Part shown: one piece after another, positions 1 through 12,600 of the stretch | Layout: each line of letters begins with the position of its first letter | Position numbering within the stretch: the stretch's first letter is position 1 | Made by a program: the position numbers and the translations under genes | Notes under the pieces: model-generated | The model's database searches: none | What the model was told of the DNA's origin: nothing | Seen by the model: only the letters and a program-made list of their open reading frames with translations | Origin: Balanoglossus misakiensis | Taxonomy: Eukaryota; Hemichordata | Length of the DNA: 64,000 nucleotides | Assembly: GCA_040954595.2 (NCBI GenBank) | Contig: CM082588.2 | Coordinates: 1,612,001 to 1,676,000, forward strand | Reading direction: 5' to 3'

Positions 1-3000
1 CTAACAGACTAAATTAATAAAACAAATTTTTCACCAGTATAGACACCAAGCGCGTACATTGCCAGATAGATTCGCACATGACATCGTGAGATACTAACGA
101 CATGGAATCAGGTCTGTTTTGGAATTGTAAATGTCGCCACCAAGCGTTAGAATGTTAGAAACTTTCGTGACGTCATCCAATGCAGTGCGCGAGTGATATT
201 TATAACGCAGTGGTTTCGACAAGAAATTTCCATCTGTGGACCAAAATTTGTGCACCGATCGCCGTTATCATTCACAATTCATTCATACGGGACAAAGAAT
301 CGCCACAAAACGTCTCACAACTTGTTAAACGGACACTTTTTTAACTTTATGCGAGGCGAGGACGTACATATACAGGCGCCGCCATTTTGATTTGCGCAAA
401 GGACTGTGGGATTTGCCAATGTATTAATCCGAGATACTAGTAAATTTAATTCCAGTCTAAATAAAATCATCTCTAACAGACTAAATTAATAAAACAAATT
501 TTTCACCAGTATAGAAACCAAGCGCGTACATTGCCAGATAGATTCGCACATGACATAGTGAGATACTAACGACATGAACCAGTTGGAATCGTAAATGTCG
601 CCACCAAGTGTTGGAATGTTAGAAACTTTTACATTGGGCGCCGCCATTTTGATTTGCGCAAAGGACTGTGGGATTTGCCAATGTACTAATCCGAGATACT
701 AGTAAATTTAATTCCAGTCTAAATAAAATCATCTCTAACAGACTAAATTAATAAAACAAATTTTTCACCAGTATAGACACCAAGCGCGTACATTGCCAGA
801 TAGATTCGCACATGACATAGTGAGATACTAACGACATGAACCAGTTGGAATCGTAAATGTCGCCACCAAGTGTTGGAATGTTAGAAACTTTTACATTGGG
901 CGCCGCCATTTTGATTTGCGCAAAGGACTGTGGGATTTGCCAATGTACTAATCCGAGATACTAGTAAATTTAATTCCAGTCTAAATAAAATCATCTCTAA
1001 CAGACTAAATTAATAAAACAAATTTTTCACCAGTATAGACACCAAGCGCGTACATTGCCAGATAGATTCGCACATGACATAGTGAGATACTAACGACATG
1101 AACAAGTTGGAATCGTAAATGTCGCCACCAAGTGTTGGAATGTTAGAAACTTTTACATTGGGCGCCGCCATTTTGATTTGCGCAAAGGACTGTGGGATTT
1201 GCCAATGTACTAATCCGAAATACTAGTAAATTTAATTCCAGTCTAAATAAAATCATCTCTAACAGACTAAATTAATAAAACAAATTTTTCACCAGTATAG
1301 ACACCAAGCGCGTACATTGCCAGATAGATTCGCACATGACATAGTGAGATACTAACGACATGAACAAGTTGGAATCGTAAATGTCGCCACCAAGTGTTGG
1401 AATGTTAGAAACTTTTACATTGGGCGCCGCCATTTTGATTTGCGCAAAGGACTGTGGGATTTGCCAATGTACTAATCCGAAATACTAGTAAATTTAATTC
1501 CAGTCTAAATAAAATCATCTCTAACAGACTAAATTAATAAAACAAATTTTTCACCAGTATAGACACCAAGCGCGTACATTGCCAGATAGATTCGCACATG
1601 ACATCGTGAGATACTAACGACATGGAATCAGGTCTGTTTTGGAATTGTAAATGTCGCCACCAAGCGTTAGAATGTTAGAAACTTTCGTGACGTCATCCAA
1701 TGCAGTGCGCGAGTGATATTTATAACGCAGTGGTTTCGACAAGAAATTTCCATCTGTGGACCAAAATTTGTGCACCGATCGCCGTTATCATTCACAATTC
1801 ATTCATACGGGACAAAGAATCGCCACAAAACGTCTCACAACTTGTTAAACGGACACTTTTTTAACTTTATGCGAGGCGAGGACATACATATACAGGCGCC
1901 GCCATTTTGATTTGCGCAAAGGACTGTGGGATTTGCCAATGTATTAATCCGAGATACTAGTAAATTTAATTCCAGTCTAAATAAAATCATCTCTAACAGA
2001 CTAAATTAATAAAACAAATTTTTCACCAGTATAGACACCAAGCGCGTACATTGCCAGATAGATTCGCACATGACATAGTGAGATACTAACGACATGAACC
2101 AGTTGGGATCGTAAATGTCGCCACCAAGTGTTGGAATGTTAGAAACTTTTACATTGGGCGCCGCCATTTTGATTTGCGCAAAGGACTGTGGGATTTGCCA
2201 ATGTACTAATCCGAGATACTAGTAAATTTAATTCCAGTCTAAATAAAATCATCTCTAACAGACTAAATTAATAAAACAAATTTTTCACCAGTATAGACAC
2301 CAAGCGCGTACATTGCCAGATAGATTCGCACATGACATAGTGAGATACTAACGACATGAACCAGTTGGGATCGTAAATGTCGCCACCAAGTGTTGGAATG
2401 TTAGAAACTTTTACATTGGGCGCCGCCATTTTGATTTGCGCAAAGGACTGTGGGATTTGCCAATGTACTAATCCGAGATACTAGTAAATTTAATTCCAGT
2501 CTAAATAAAATCATCTCTAACAGACTAAATTAATAAAACAAATTTTTCACCAGTATAGACACCAAGCGCGTACATTGCCAGATAGATTCGCACATGACAT
2601 CGTGAGATACTAACGACATGGAATCAGGTCTGTTTTGGAATTGTAAATGTCGCCACCAAGCGTTAGAATGTTAGAAACTTTCGTGACGTCATCCAATGCA
2701 GTGCGCGAGTGATATTTATAACGCAGTGGTTTCGACAAGAAATTTCCATCTGTGGACCAAAATTTGTGCACCGATCGCCGTTATCATTCACAATTCATTC
2801 ATACGGGACAAAGAATCGCCACAAAACGTCTCACAACTTGTTAAACGGACACTTTTTTAACTTTATGCGAGGCGAGGACGTACATGTACAGGCGCCGCCA
2901 TTTTGATTTGCGCAAAGGACTGTGGGATTTGCCAATGTATTAATCCGAGATACTAGTAAATTTAATTCCAGTCTAAATAAAATCATCTCTAACAGACTAA

Positions 3001-3570
3001 ATTAATAAAACAAATTTTTCACCAGTATAGACACCAAGCGCGTACATTGCCAGATAGATTCGCACATGACATAGTGAGATACTAACGACATGAACCAGTT
3101 GGAATCGTAAATGTCGCCACCAAGTGTTGGAATGTTAGAAACTTTTACATTGGGCGCCGCCATTTTGATTTGCGCAAAGGACTGTGGGATTTGCCAATGT
3201 ACTAATCCGAGATACTAGTAAATTTAATTCCAGTCTAAATAAAATCATCTCTAACAGACTAAATTAATAAAACAAATTTTTCACCAGTATAGACACCAAG
3301 CGCGTACATTGCCAGATAGATTCGCACATGACATAGTGAGATACTAACAACATGAACCAGTTGGAATCGTAAATGTCGCCACCAAGTGTTGGAATGTTAG
3401 AAACTTTTACATTGGGCGCCGCCATTTTGATTTGCGCAAAGGACTGTGGGATTTGCCAATGTACTAATCCGAGATACTAGTAAATTTAATTCCAGTCTAA
3501 ATAAAATCATCTCTAACAGACTAAATTAATAAAACAAATTTTTCACCAGTATAGACACCAAGCGCGTACA
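1..3570. repeat. Tandem (satellite-like) array of 262-bp and 472-bp units
   Basis: Eleven complete units and one truncated unit follow head to tail, each beginning CTAACAGACTAAATTAATAA. Unit starts are 1, 473, 735, 997, 1259, 1521, 1993, 2255, 2517, 2989, 3251 and 3513 (truncated near 3570). Units starting at 1, 1521 and 2517 are long (472 bp); the others are short (262 bp). The order is L-S-S-S-S-L-S-S-L-S-S-partial. The long unit equals the short one plus about 210 bp inserted after GTTAGAAACTTT. Units are nearly identical, and neighbours share private variants: units 4 and 5 share AACAAG and CCGAAATA, and units 7 and 8 share TTGGGATCG. That pattern suggests recent local unequal exchange. 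The array may continue beyond the left edge. Confidence 0.97.
168..204 (+). promoter_or_regulatory. Promoter-like motif cluster in the long repeat units (CRE, CCAAT, TATA-like)
   Basis: The part present only in long units opens with TGACGTCA (168-175), CCAAT (177-181) and ATATTTATAA (about 196-204). The same cluster recurs at 1688-1724 and 2684-2720. The order and spacing look like a compact RNA polymerase II promoter. No convincing reading frame lies downstream. This is a motif match only; the function is inferred and weak. Confidence 0.3.
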
Positions 3571-3626
3571 GTATATGTACGTCCTCGCCTCGCATAAAGT
3601 TAAAAAAGTGTCCGTTTAACAAGTTG
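3571..3626 (-). repeat. Perfect 56-bp inverted fragment of the long repeat unit
   Basis: This stretch is the exact reverse complement of positions 318-373, a region found only in long units. It directly follows the truncated twelfth unit at the sequence GCGCGTACA. It marks the right edge of the array and indicates an inversion or fold-back event at the boundary. Confidence 0.95.
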
Positions 3627-5615
3627 GATAATTGATAAATCGGTCGCCAGGCCCTATATGTACAAAGTTTTTACAATTTGCTGTGAGGATATTTTTTCAA
3701 GTGTCAAGAAATCTTAGATAACGTTCAAAACAGGGCCTATCGCCATTGTGTGAGCAATAATCTACCACTGTTATACATAAAATGATGGGAGGGACAGGCT
3801 ATACTCGCTGCAGTAGAATACTACTACTATTGCTGCATAATAGTACACCTTGAAAATACATGTTTGACATCGACTGATGATTTTATTTTAGAAGTATATA
3901 GTCTCGGTCTGGGTAACCGAGACTACAGAAGTATATCAACCGCTGTGCCCCCAAAGTGTCTGTAGGCCTATACAACTCATCGAAACTTTATTTGAGTATA
4001 GTCCAACATTTATTCTTGATATTTTCTTGAGTGTGAAAACTATAAAATAATAATGATCATAATTAAGATTGTGATAAACAGAAGTAATATATTTTATCTT
4101 GAGATTTGTAGATGAATATATTAATGTTGTGTTCGTACCTACTGGGTTTCATTGGGGAGAGTACATAGACATTCAATTTCAGACTTTGATATCGATTCTT
4201 TAACTTGGTTTCCGACAGGAAAGTACCGCTTTTCTTGGAAGCCAGCGCATGGCACGTGGCTTTGTTTACGAACCATTATTGAAAAATAAATAGTAAGCGT
4301 GGTTGGTCAATGAAATCATGTGATTTTTCAGGAATGTCAACAATGTATCCACGCAACGTCCATTTCTGTCAATCAAAGTCTCAATTTCAATACCAAATTT
4401 CGCTCCTCGTCTTCATTGACTTTACTACGTCCACTCTGCTAAAGAGAATTTAAGCTGGCTAAAATGGCGTGAATGGTCGGATTTTAAGGTCACTGGACTG
4501 TTGCGTGTTTTGTTTATGTGGAAATTAGAAACATGACCAGCAGATCAAGCGGTCCGTACCTGTTTGACAACATAAAGCAGACAGTGTAGTCATAACGTAA
4601 CCGCATATTTGTAATGAACATGCTAATGGCCAAACGTAACGGGAAGTAATGTCCATTTCAATTTCGATATCGACAACCATCCCTGTCACGAATGTTGGCT
4701 TCAATATTTACGGGTGTAAATTTAGCCAATAGTAAGTCAAACGTGAAGGGAATTGCTAGCGTTGGTGACACTGCTAACTCTGCGATATGGTCACGAAATA
4801 ATGAACGCAACGAGTGAGAGTGGCTCTATTATTATCACACTTCTGAGGTGACACTTGATCAATGTTTCAATTCTCCCAAATAGAGAATTTCCCGACCAGC
4901 ATTCCGCTGTTTTCACATCGCGTAATAAAGATGGCCGACTCATGCACACACATCGTAGTACGTAGGATATTGGCTGACTGTAACTTCAACCCTTTGGTAC
5001 ACTACAGATTGGTGACTGCGGATGTAACCATGGATACCCAGTAACTTGTGGACTTGGGAGTTTAAGCAATATACCGTGAACTTCAGTGTGTAAGCGATAT
5101 ACCATTTACTGGCAAGATACCACTGACTGTACACTGTGTGTAAAGCGTAAAACGGTTATGGCTGCCGCTGGTTGGTGGCTGTACTCAGCCAGGCGAATAT
5201 ATCAGAGAAGGATTCCGGCGATACCGTAATTTGGTACTTTACCGCCGATTTTTTAATTTTTAGTGTAGATTTCCGGCGTTTTTCGTCACATTGGACACGC
5301 AGGCAGCTGTTATAATCGTATTGTTTTCTCGCCGCGGTCGCCATCTTGAATTCCACGGAGGTCATAGCGATTACTGGGCCGCGGGGACTTCCTGCATTAT
5401 ACCCGTTTCCGAAACATTTATACCGCAATTTGCGACGATTTGCCTCAAAGTCGAGATTTTGGATATATACGCTCACTTGCTGTGTATATACGAAACGGCG
5501 ATCGGTGTTTTTCTGTGGAGGAATATCCGGGTATTCACCTATCGAGGAATGACCCGTGTAATAATACTGCCACGGGTACGTTGAGAGAACTTGGACCACT
5601 CTCATATACTACGCT
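3627..5615. other. Non-coding DNA upstream of LATS, including its likely promoter and 5' UTR
   Basis: No reading frame here has recognisable homology or coding character. GGCGT/GATGGC-type YY1-like motifs occur near 4462 and 4930, and GCCATCTTG near 5340. The last few hundred bases before 5616 are richer in CpG and probably hold the LATS transcription start and 5' leader. The exact start cannot be placed from sequence alone. Confidence 0.6.
3891..3936. repeat. Short hairpin flanked by 9-bp direct repeats
   Basis: A perfect 9-bp stem, AGTCTCGGT paired with ACCGAGACT, with a short loop occupies about 3900-3924. It sits between two copies of GAAGTATAT (3891-3899 and 3928-3936). The arrangement resembles a tiny insertion with a target duplication. 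No family was recognised. Confidence 0.55.
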
Positions 5616-6650
5616 ATGAGGCGCGACAATTCGGACCGGAAAAACCGCCCCAAGACCTTCCCCAACACAACTTATGTGGGGAACAGTCGGCAGATGTTGA
5701 AGGAAATCCGCGAAAGTCTGAAACATCTGCAGATCCCCGAGCAAACTTCCGATCCATCCAAACCATCTTCGCCCCATCGCGGAGGTAGCAGCTCATCGGA
5801 CGTCCAGCCGGGAGATGCCAGACAACAAAGGCAACCGACTAAGTTCAGTTCTCACCAAAAGGCATTAGCGAAAATAAGGAATAGTTTACAACCTTATGAA
5901 ACAGGTACTTTCCAAAATGGTCTTGAAACTGCAGGAGCCGCATCACCACAAGTCAACCGGGCGATGTTGCATCAGTTGCTGCAACAGGGATTTGATGAGG
6001 TTTGTACTTATTTTCATCATATTTTGTTAATTTTTGTCCAAAATGGTATTGAACTGACAGGATCCTGAATATTTCCAGCAAACATAAAACCATAAGAACT
6101 TTTATTATTCCCGATATTTAATATGAACTTCTCTTGAAAGTTACATGCATTAACTATTATTTAGTATTTTTCTGATACTAAAAAATATAACAATACATGA
6201 ACATGTATTGGATGTATTGTTCTTTGTAGTTTTGTCCAAAACAAAGAAAGCACTGAAATCCAAATCAGTGTAACTATGGTCCACTTCTGAATCTGTAAAG
6301 ATTCGTGAAGTGTCCATATGATTTTATAAATGCCGAAAATGGAGCATACATGTATGTGATGTCTACAGCAGGACTACATGTATACCACATTACCGGTAAA
6401 AAACCCATCCCCGGAATTTTTTTGCGTGGGTTGCATAGAACAGTCACGACATCAGTGCAGATGGTCTTTTCCTGCTATATTTAGTCATAAGGTAAAAGTG
6501 AGTTGGTGGCATAATAAGCCCTAGAACAGGATATACCTTTGTGTGGTAGAGTTTGTTCTCGGGAATTAGCAACTTTACACAAAGGTTAAATAAAACAATG
6601 TTTTTTATGATAAAATGGTAGCCTTTCTATACTTCTGAACAACAACAACT

Positions 6651-6690
<40 letters not shown>

Positions 6691-9600
6691 CTTGAACGTT
6701 GACTAACGTTCTTGTAAAGAATTCACTACTATGATGGAGATGGTGTCCTCCGCAACCAACATGGCTCGCAACTGACGCATGTGAAGACCATGTGACGCAA
6801 ATCATTTAATCTTGTGTGTAACATTTCAGAATTGACACAGAAGGTTGTTCCCAATGACTCACTCACATTGAATCAAAGCATATCTTGAAACATCAATAGA
6901 AGCGTAGCCAACTGTTGATGTGTGGTTTTTATTAGGACACTGACATGAGTCCTGGTGTCAGGTCAAGTTCAGATGTCGATGAAGAATGCTGGATTGTTGA
7001 CATAGTTGACACCAGTTGTCTCACACACCATTACCCCTGCAATTGATTCACAAAAGACCGTCCCAAGACCAAGTTCTCGTTTTTGCATATTCATGTGTTG
7101 TAGTGTACCAGTGTGCCGTATTCACAATGGTCCTTTACAGTGTGTTTTACAAATTGTCAGTGACCTTGTCCTCGAGTGAAATCTAATCCATACAAATTCC
7201 CAACATACAAAGTGTGTTTATATTAGGTCCCCAGTTGGCAAAGAATGCATGTTCTTTTGGACTCACAAGGGAGTTGTTGATCTGCTGGGTTTGTTGAACA
7301 ATATTGCGTTGTGTGCTAGTGCTTGTACATTTGAAATACAGAAGTGATTTACTAAATTCTTCCAGGTCAGCACTCAGTGACCATTTTAAAAGAAAAAAAA
7401 TGTGTCAAGTACAAGAGTGGTTTCTACCAGCTGAGAGAGCATCTTCTCCCATGATACATGGGTCTGTTCTAACAGTCGGAGCTAAAATTCTTTATTTCAC
7501 ATGATGATAAAGAATGGCAAGCTCTGTATCTGAAGCTGGCGGCGCATATTTTTTACCTGGTGCGTGTCATCCCCTTGTGAATACAGGATGCCTGTAGGGC
7601 TTTTTGAATCCTGTCCCATCTGTCTGTCTTCCATGCTTGACTTCACTGTAACTATCTCCCACTAAAGATTCATTTAAAAAAAGCTCCTAAAGAAAAACAA
7701 GACAGGCAGTAATAAATCAAGCAGTCCATCCAGTTTTGACTCGTTCTTTTTCCCACGCAAGTTGGTTGTAAAGTCGCTGCACAGTCAAATTCAAGCAAGT
7801 ACATGTATATGCATTTATGCGAAACAAAATAAACTATGATAAACTCATTATCATAACAATTAATTCTTGTGTTATGCACATTAGCCGATACTGTGGAGAA
7901 CACTGGAATAATCATAGATGCACAGATAAAACTTTGAGAGAATTTCTGAAATGCAACTGGTCATGCAGATAAAACCCTGATGATACACTGGTTCACATTG
8001 TCTGACGTAAAGAGCTGCTGCATTGTAACAGGTAGTCACTTATTGTGAAGTGACCTCATCTGACCTTTAGCCCAAACTCTAAAGCCGAGATTCAAATCTG
8101 ATTTCTGCTGAATGAGTTAATGAAGAATTATACTGAATACTGAAAGGGATTAGTTCTCTCTGTGTGCTGTCAATCATTGTTATACTGTCAGTCATATTTA
8201 TTGTGGTTTGTATCAGATTAAGCTGTGAATATTGGTTGTGGATTTCCATACCAGATTGTTTCCAGTTTTTGTCTGTTCATATCCAAATGAGCCAATACCA
8301 ATCTGGTCTTTGCTGGACTGTAAAATCATTGTATTCATCATAAATATTCATCCAATTCATCATTGCATACAAGAGCTGGTCTCAGTAACTTAAAAGAAAT
8401 TTGTAAGAAACTTACAAGGTCAATCTGTGCCTCCATGCCTTTCAACATCTGGAGTGCATGATGACATGACCTATAAAATTTGACAAAGTCAGGAACATGT
8501 ACTTTATCAAGTTCAAGTGCACACTTGGGAAGGCAGTCTAAATCTCACGGACCAGCAAGGTCATGTCTGTTCCCTTGCACCACAATTGTTTCTTATCAGA
8601 GAAGACATCAGACTGATGGCCATATTTAAACCCTATTGGAAGAAACCTGAACCAAGAGTCCACATGTTGTAACCTGAGATTTGTAAGAGCTCATTGTGTG
8701 GGAAGCAATGTCATGATTGTATTTAAAGTGGACATTGTGACCTGGATAATGAGGTTAGCGGTCATTTCCAGTCGGGTGATATTTGTACAGGAGACCGCAA
8801 TAAAAGCACCTGCCATGTAGGTACCTCTGTAATCATGATCCGTAAATCATTGCGGTATGAAAAACGAATGTCCACATGGTTATGACTGACTGTTTCTTAT
8901 TTGTTGATAAGATGAACAGAAGATGAACACACTTTCTCAACAGAATACATGTGTACATACGTGTATGTAAGCAAAATTAAATGTCAGAGGTAATATTTTC
9001 TTGGTAGTCGTGAGATCAACAGCCGTAAAAATTGATGTATTGGCCAAAAATAGACACACGCACAGTGTGCACACATGTTGCTGATATTGTTTTGTAATAA
9101 ATGAAAATGACTCATCAAAGAATCCAGTGTATAAAAAACATACAGAGAGCTGATAAGTTATTGTCATACTGAAATTTACAAAACATTGACGTGTTACGTA
9201 TTTATCAAATCGTTTCTGACCACCCTCGGGCATCACACCAACGATATCAGTGTATAATATGTTGGCACACAACCCCGAACCCATTGATGACTCTCAGGAA
9301 TATCAACATTTCTGTCTAAATGTCAAAGTGGACTGTCCTGCTGTTGCTGATTTCATATTAATAAATTTCCATTTTGTTTTGAAATAAATTGCAGCCAGCC
9401 ATATTTCTGAAAGCTTTTGTTACAAATGCCACCCACGTATACTACCCTTACATATACATTTTGACTTGCCCTGCAATAAAGATATTACTTTTTTCTAAAC
9501 AGTCAAAATGTCAAAGACAGTCTGGCCATTTGAGGAGAGTATGTGGTATGATCATGTTAATTGAAGTAAGGTTCTTCTTTGTATTGCAGGGTATCCGTAT

Positions 9601-12600
9601 ATCAGACTAACATCTGGCAATCATCTTTTTTTTTCTCTCCAGGAAACAGCAACCAGGGCCCTGAAAGCAACAAACAACAAAAGTGTGGAAGCAGCCCTCG
9701 ATTTCATCCACAAAACCCACAGCGAACCCAAAAATGATTACCTACGATCTGTTGCCAATGGTGTACCAAGACATACAGGTAAGCAGTGTCATTGGGAATT
9801 ACTACACTCAGGTTTTGACCATTGAAGGAAGGGTAGCTACAATGTAATCTGTAATACAGTCAGTCAAAAGTATTACCGGTACATGTACCTTTCAATCATT
9901 TCTCAGGCCACATCACACACACATGAACATGGTCTTTCTGTTCGTAAAACAAAGTTTCCGTCAGTGAAATATTAAGCCTGACTTCATCAGGTTCAGATAA
10001 GGTCAGATGGTCAACCGGGGGTCAGCATCGAATGGCTTTGTTGTCTAGCAAGCTCATGTCGGACATACTGTATTTGTCAAGCTCGGAAATCACCAGCTGA
10101 TTCCCTGTCAATTTCTCCCCTGATGATGTACATTGCACATCCAGAGACTTGAGCGCACAATCTCTCTAACTGCTCTAAGGTTTTAATGGGGTTGACGCTC
10201 TTGCGCCTGGGACATTACCTAATATCTGTGGTATGTTGTTTATTTTTACAATGCTTGATATCTGCATGTCTATCCCCCTCAAAAGAAAAAAAAACCTGAC
10301 CTCAAGACGCACGAGTTCAGTCCAAGCCTGGGGACTTGAAAAAAGTTGACGTGCAGGGAACAAAAAAATAGAAAGGTTGGCGAGATGTACATGTACAAGT
10401 GTCAAAGTGCTACCTTTATAAGCACTACTGGCCATTAGAACCATCAAAACAAGATCAATATATCATTATGTGTACTTAGCCCCTTTACTGAAGACTAGAT
10501 AAACTTTAATTTTGTCTGAGAGATTAGGGAACATAGCAACCCAAGCCCCAGACACAAGAGATTTATGTAGATTTCTGTTTGATGTCGTCTGGACAAAAAT
10601 CAGGCTACTGCCCTACTTCGGCAAAAATAGCCAGGCTGCCATAGCAACAGCAACTTTTTTTGTTTGTGATAAGTTCAAACAAATAATGCCATTGTGTTTG
10701 ATTACTAGTAATTGATTTATTGAATGACAAATGGCATATATACTGACTGTAGTAACAAATAGTGCATCATGGTTAGTGTGCTTTTGGGAACTCCTGGAAT
10801 TTTAAACAAGTCCAGGAAAACCCCCGGAAAAGTGACATTCCCTCCAGTCCTGGAAAGTCAAAGAAGATTGATTGGGCTACCATATCTGAATACATGTATT
10901 TTCTATGTTTTGTTCACAGGGCAACCTGTCATACGGAAATCAAGCTTCGAAGAGAGACCTCAAGGAAGTCCATTGATTTTTGGTGGAGATTCATACAGTC
11001 ACCGATCAGATAGTCCGTCGGTCTGCAGTGACCAGTCCATACCCCAGACTAGACCTTACCTGTACTTGAATGATCAACCGGGTATGAATCTAGGAGTTAC
11101 CAGACAATACTCCCCTAACACTGGACAGATAAGTGGGAGGCAAACTCCCCCACCCCGGGGACAGACCCCTCCACCGTTACAAAGAGGACACACTCCACCC
11201 CCGGTAACGAGGGGTCAAACGCCTCCCCCTAATTCGGACTATAGGACAATGCAGCAATTACAATTGAGTGGGCAACAGTATACATTAGCGCCAGGCCTTG
11301 TTCAACCAATTGTCCGAGGATTTTCACCGATACCACAGGCCTGGTCACAAGCGTCCAGCACTGCGTCTGCATCTTCGTCGTCGGGGATTTCTACGGCATC
11401 GTCAAGTCTTCAGAGCCTGCCTCCAAGAGGTGGGCTGAATTCCACGATCGGTCGTATACCTGTTATTATGCAGTCTAACTCGCCTAGGACAGTGTATCAG
11501 ACAGAGAGGGTATTCAAACCTATTGTGCCTGGTGGCAACGGACAGCCACATCATAACCCCCAAGTGACAGTCACAGCTAACATGCAGCCGAAACAACAGT
11601 CCCACACACACTTCATTCAGAATCAGAAAACTGTGCAAACGACAACACAGACTGTGACCACACAACAGACTGTCAAAAACAATCAGCAGTATGAAAGTTC
11701 CATCCTGATACAACCACCACAGTCCCAGCAACACGTGCAGACTCAGCTGATCAACCCCCAGAACCAGCCGCCGCAGTATCATCCACACCTCTCGGCTCAA
11801 CAAGAGCCAAACCCGAACGCCAGGCAGCCTGGTCAGCCCCCGCCTCCGACCTACATGCAGGCAACGCAGCTTCAGAACTCCCATTCGCAGCCAAGTACTA
11901 CTAACACACCCAACCACATTTACAGCCAGGTATCCACCCCTGCAAACCATCAGTTCAGCTTACAGAGGCCAGTTTCCACGTCGTCGTCAGCAGGTTCGCA
12001 CGCTAGCGGTCCGCCTCCACCGCTACAGGTGCACCACCCACAAGGAATGAGCCCCCAGCAGTCAACTGAGCAGTTCAGAAGCACTGCCCACATACTCATC
12101 TCTCCGCCGCCCACCGCAACTCAAAACCAACCGGACCCAACACAGCCGAACACCACTGCACTCATCAATGCACTCTGCGGGAGAGCGCCCCCGCCGAGTT
12201 ACGAAGAGAGCCAGCAGTACAAGCAGCAGCTGGCCAACCAGCAGATGCAGAGGACTGCAGTGCCACAGACAGTGTTCTACGACAACGAGAACCAACTTTA
12301 CCAGTGCGTGGACCCCAACGGCATGCCAGATCAACCGCCAAACAAAGTGACGATTGTAATTCCAAACATGAACAAGCCTAACCATCAAGCGCCTTTGATA
12401 CAGGTGACTTTACCTGGAAATCAGAAATCCATGACAACCACGAAACAGATGACCACAACATCACAGACGGTGACGACGACTTTTACGAAACACGGTATGA
12501 ACCAGACCCCCGTGCCCGCAAGCGCGACAAGGGCACTCTCACCGTCACCGTACTCTCCAACACCAATTATGCATTCAGTGAAAAGCACGCTGGTTCAGAA

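Noticed and set aside
193-390. 65-codon open frame repeated in the three long tandem units (also 1713-1910 and 2709-2906)
   Set aside because: It begins with GTG, overlaps the TATA-like motif, has no homology, and its conservation reflects near-identity of the repeat units.
1-3570. Regular repeats as a possible CRISPR array
   Set aside because: Units are 262 or 472 bp with no unique spacers and the genome is eukaryotic.
5156-5605. 149-codon minus-strand open frame upstream of LATS
   Set aside because: No recognisable domain, overlaps the probable LATS promoter and leader, and shows no splice or start context.
5911-6062. Similar 26-base strings in LATS exon 1 and intron 1 (TCCAAAATGGTNTTGAA...)
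   Set aside because: Too short and imperfect to call a duplication; may be chance.
10769-10919. Upstream extension of the long LATS exon as an alternative start
   Set aside because: A good acceptor (TTTTGTTCACAG) lies at 10919, exon 2 joins there in phase, and the extension has no similarity to LATS.
11402-11950. 182-codon antisense open frame within LATS exon 3, and similar antisense frames in PNISR
   Set aside because: They mirror biased codon use (Pro/Gln-rich or Ser/Arg-rich) in the sense genes and have no homology.
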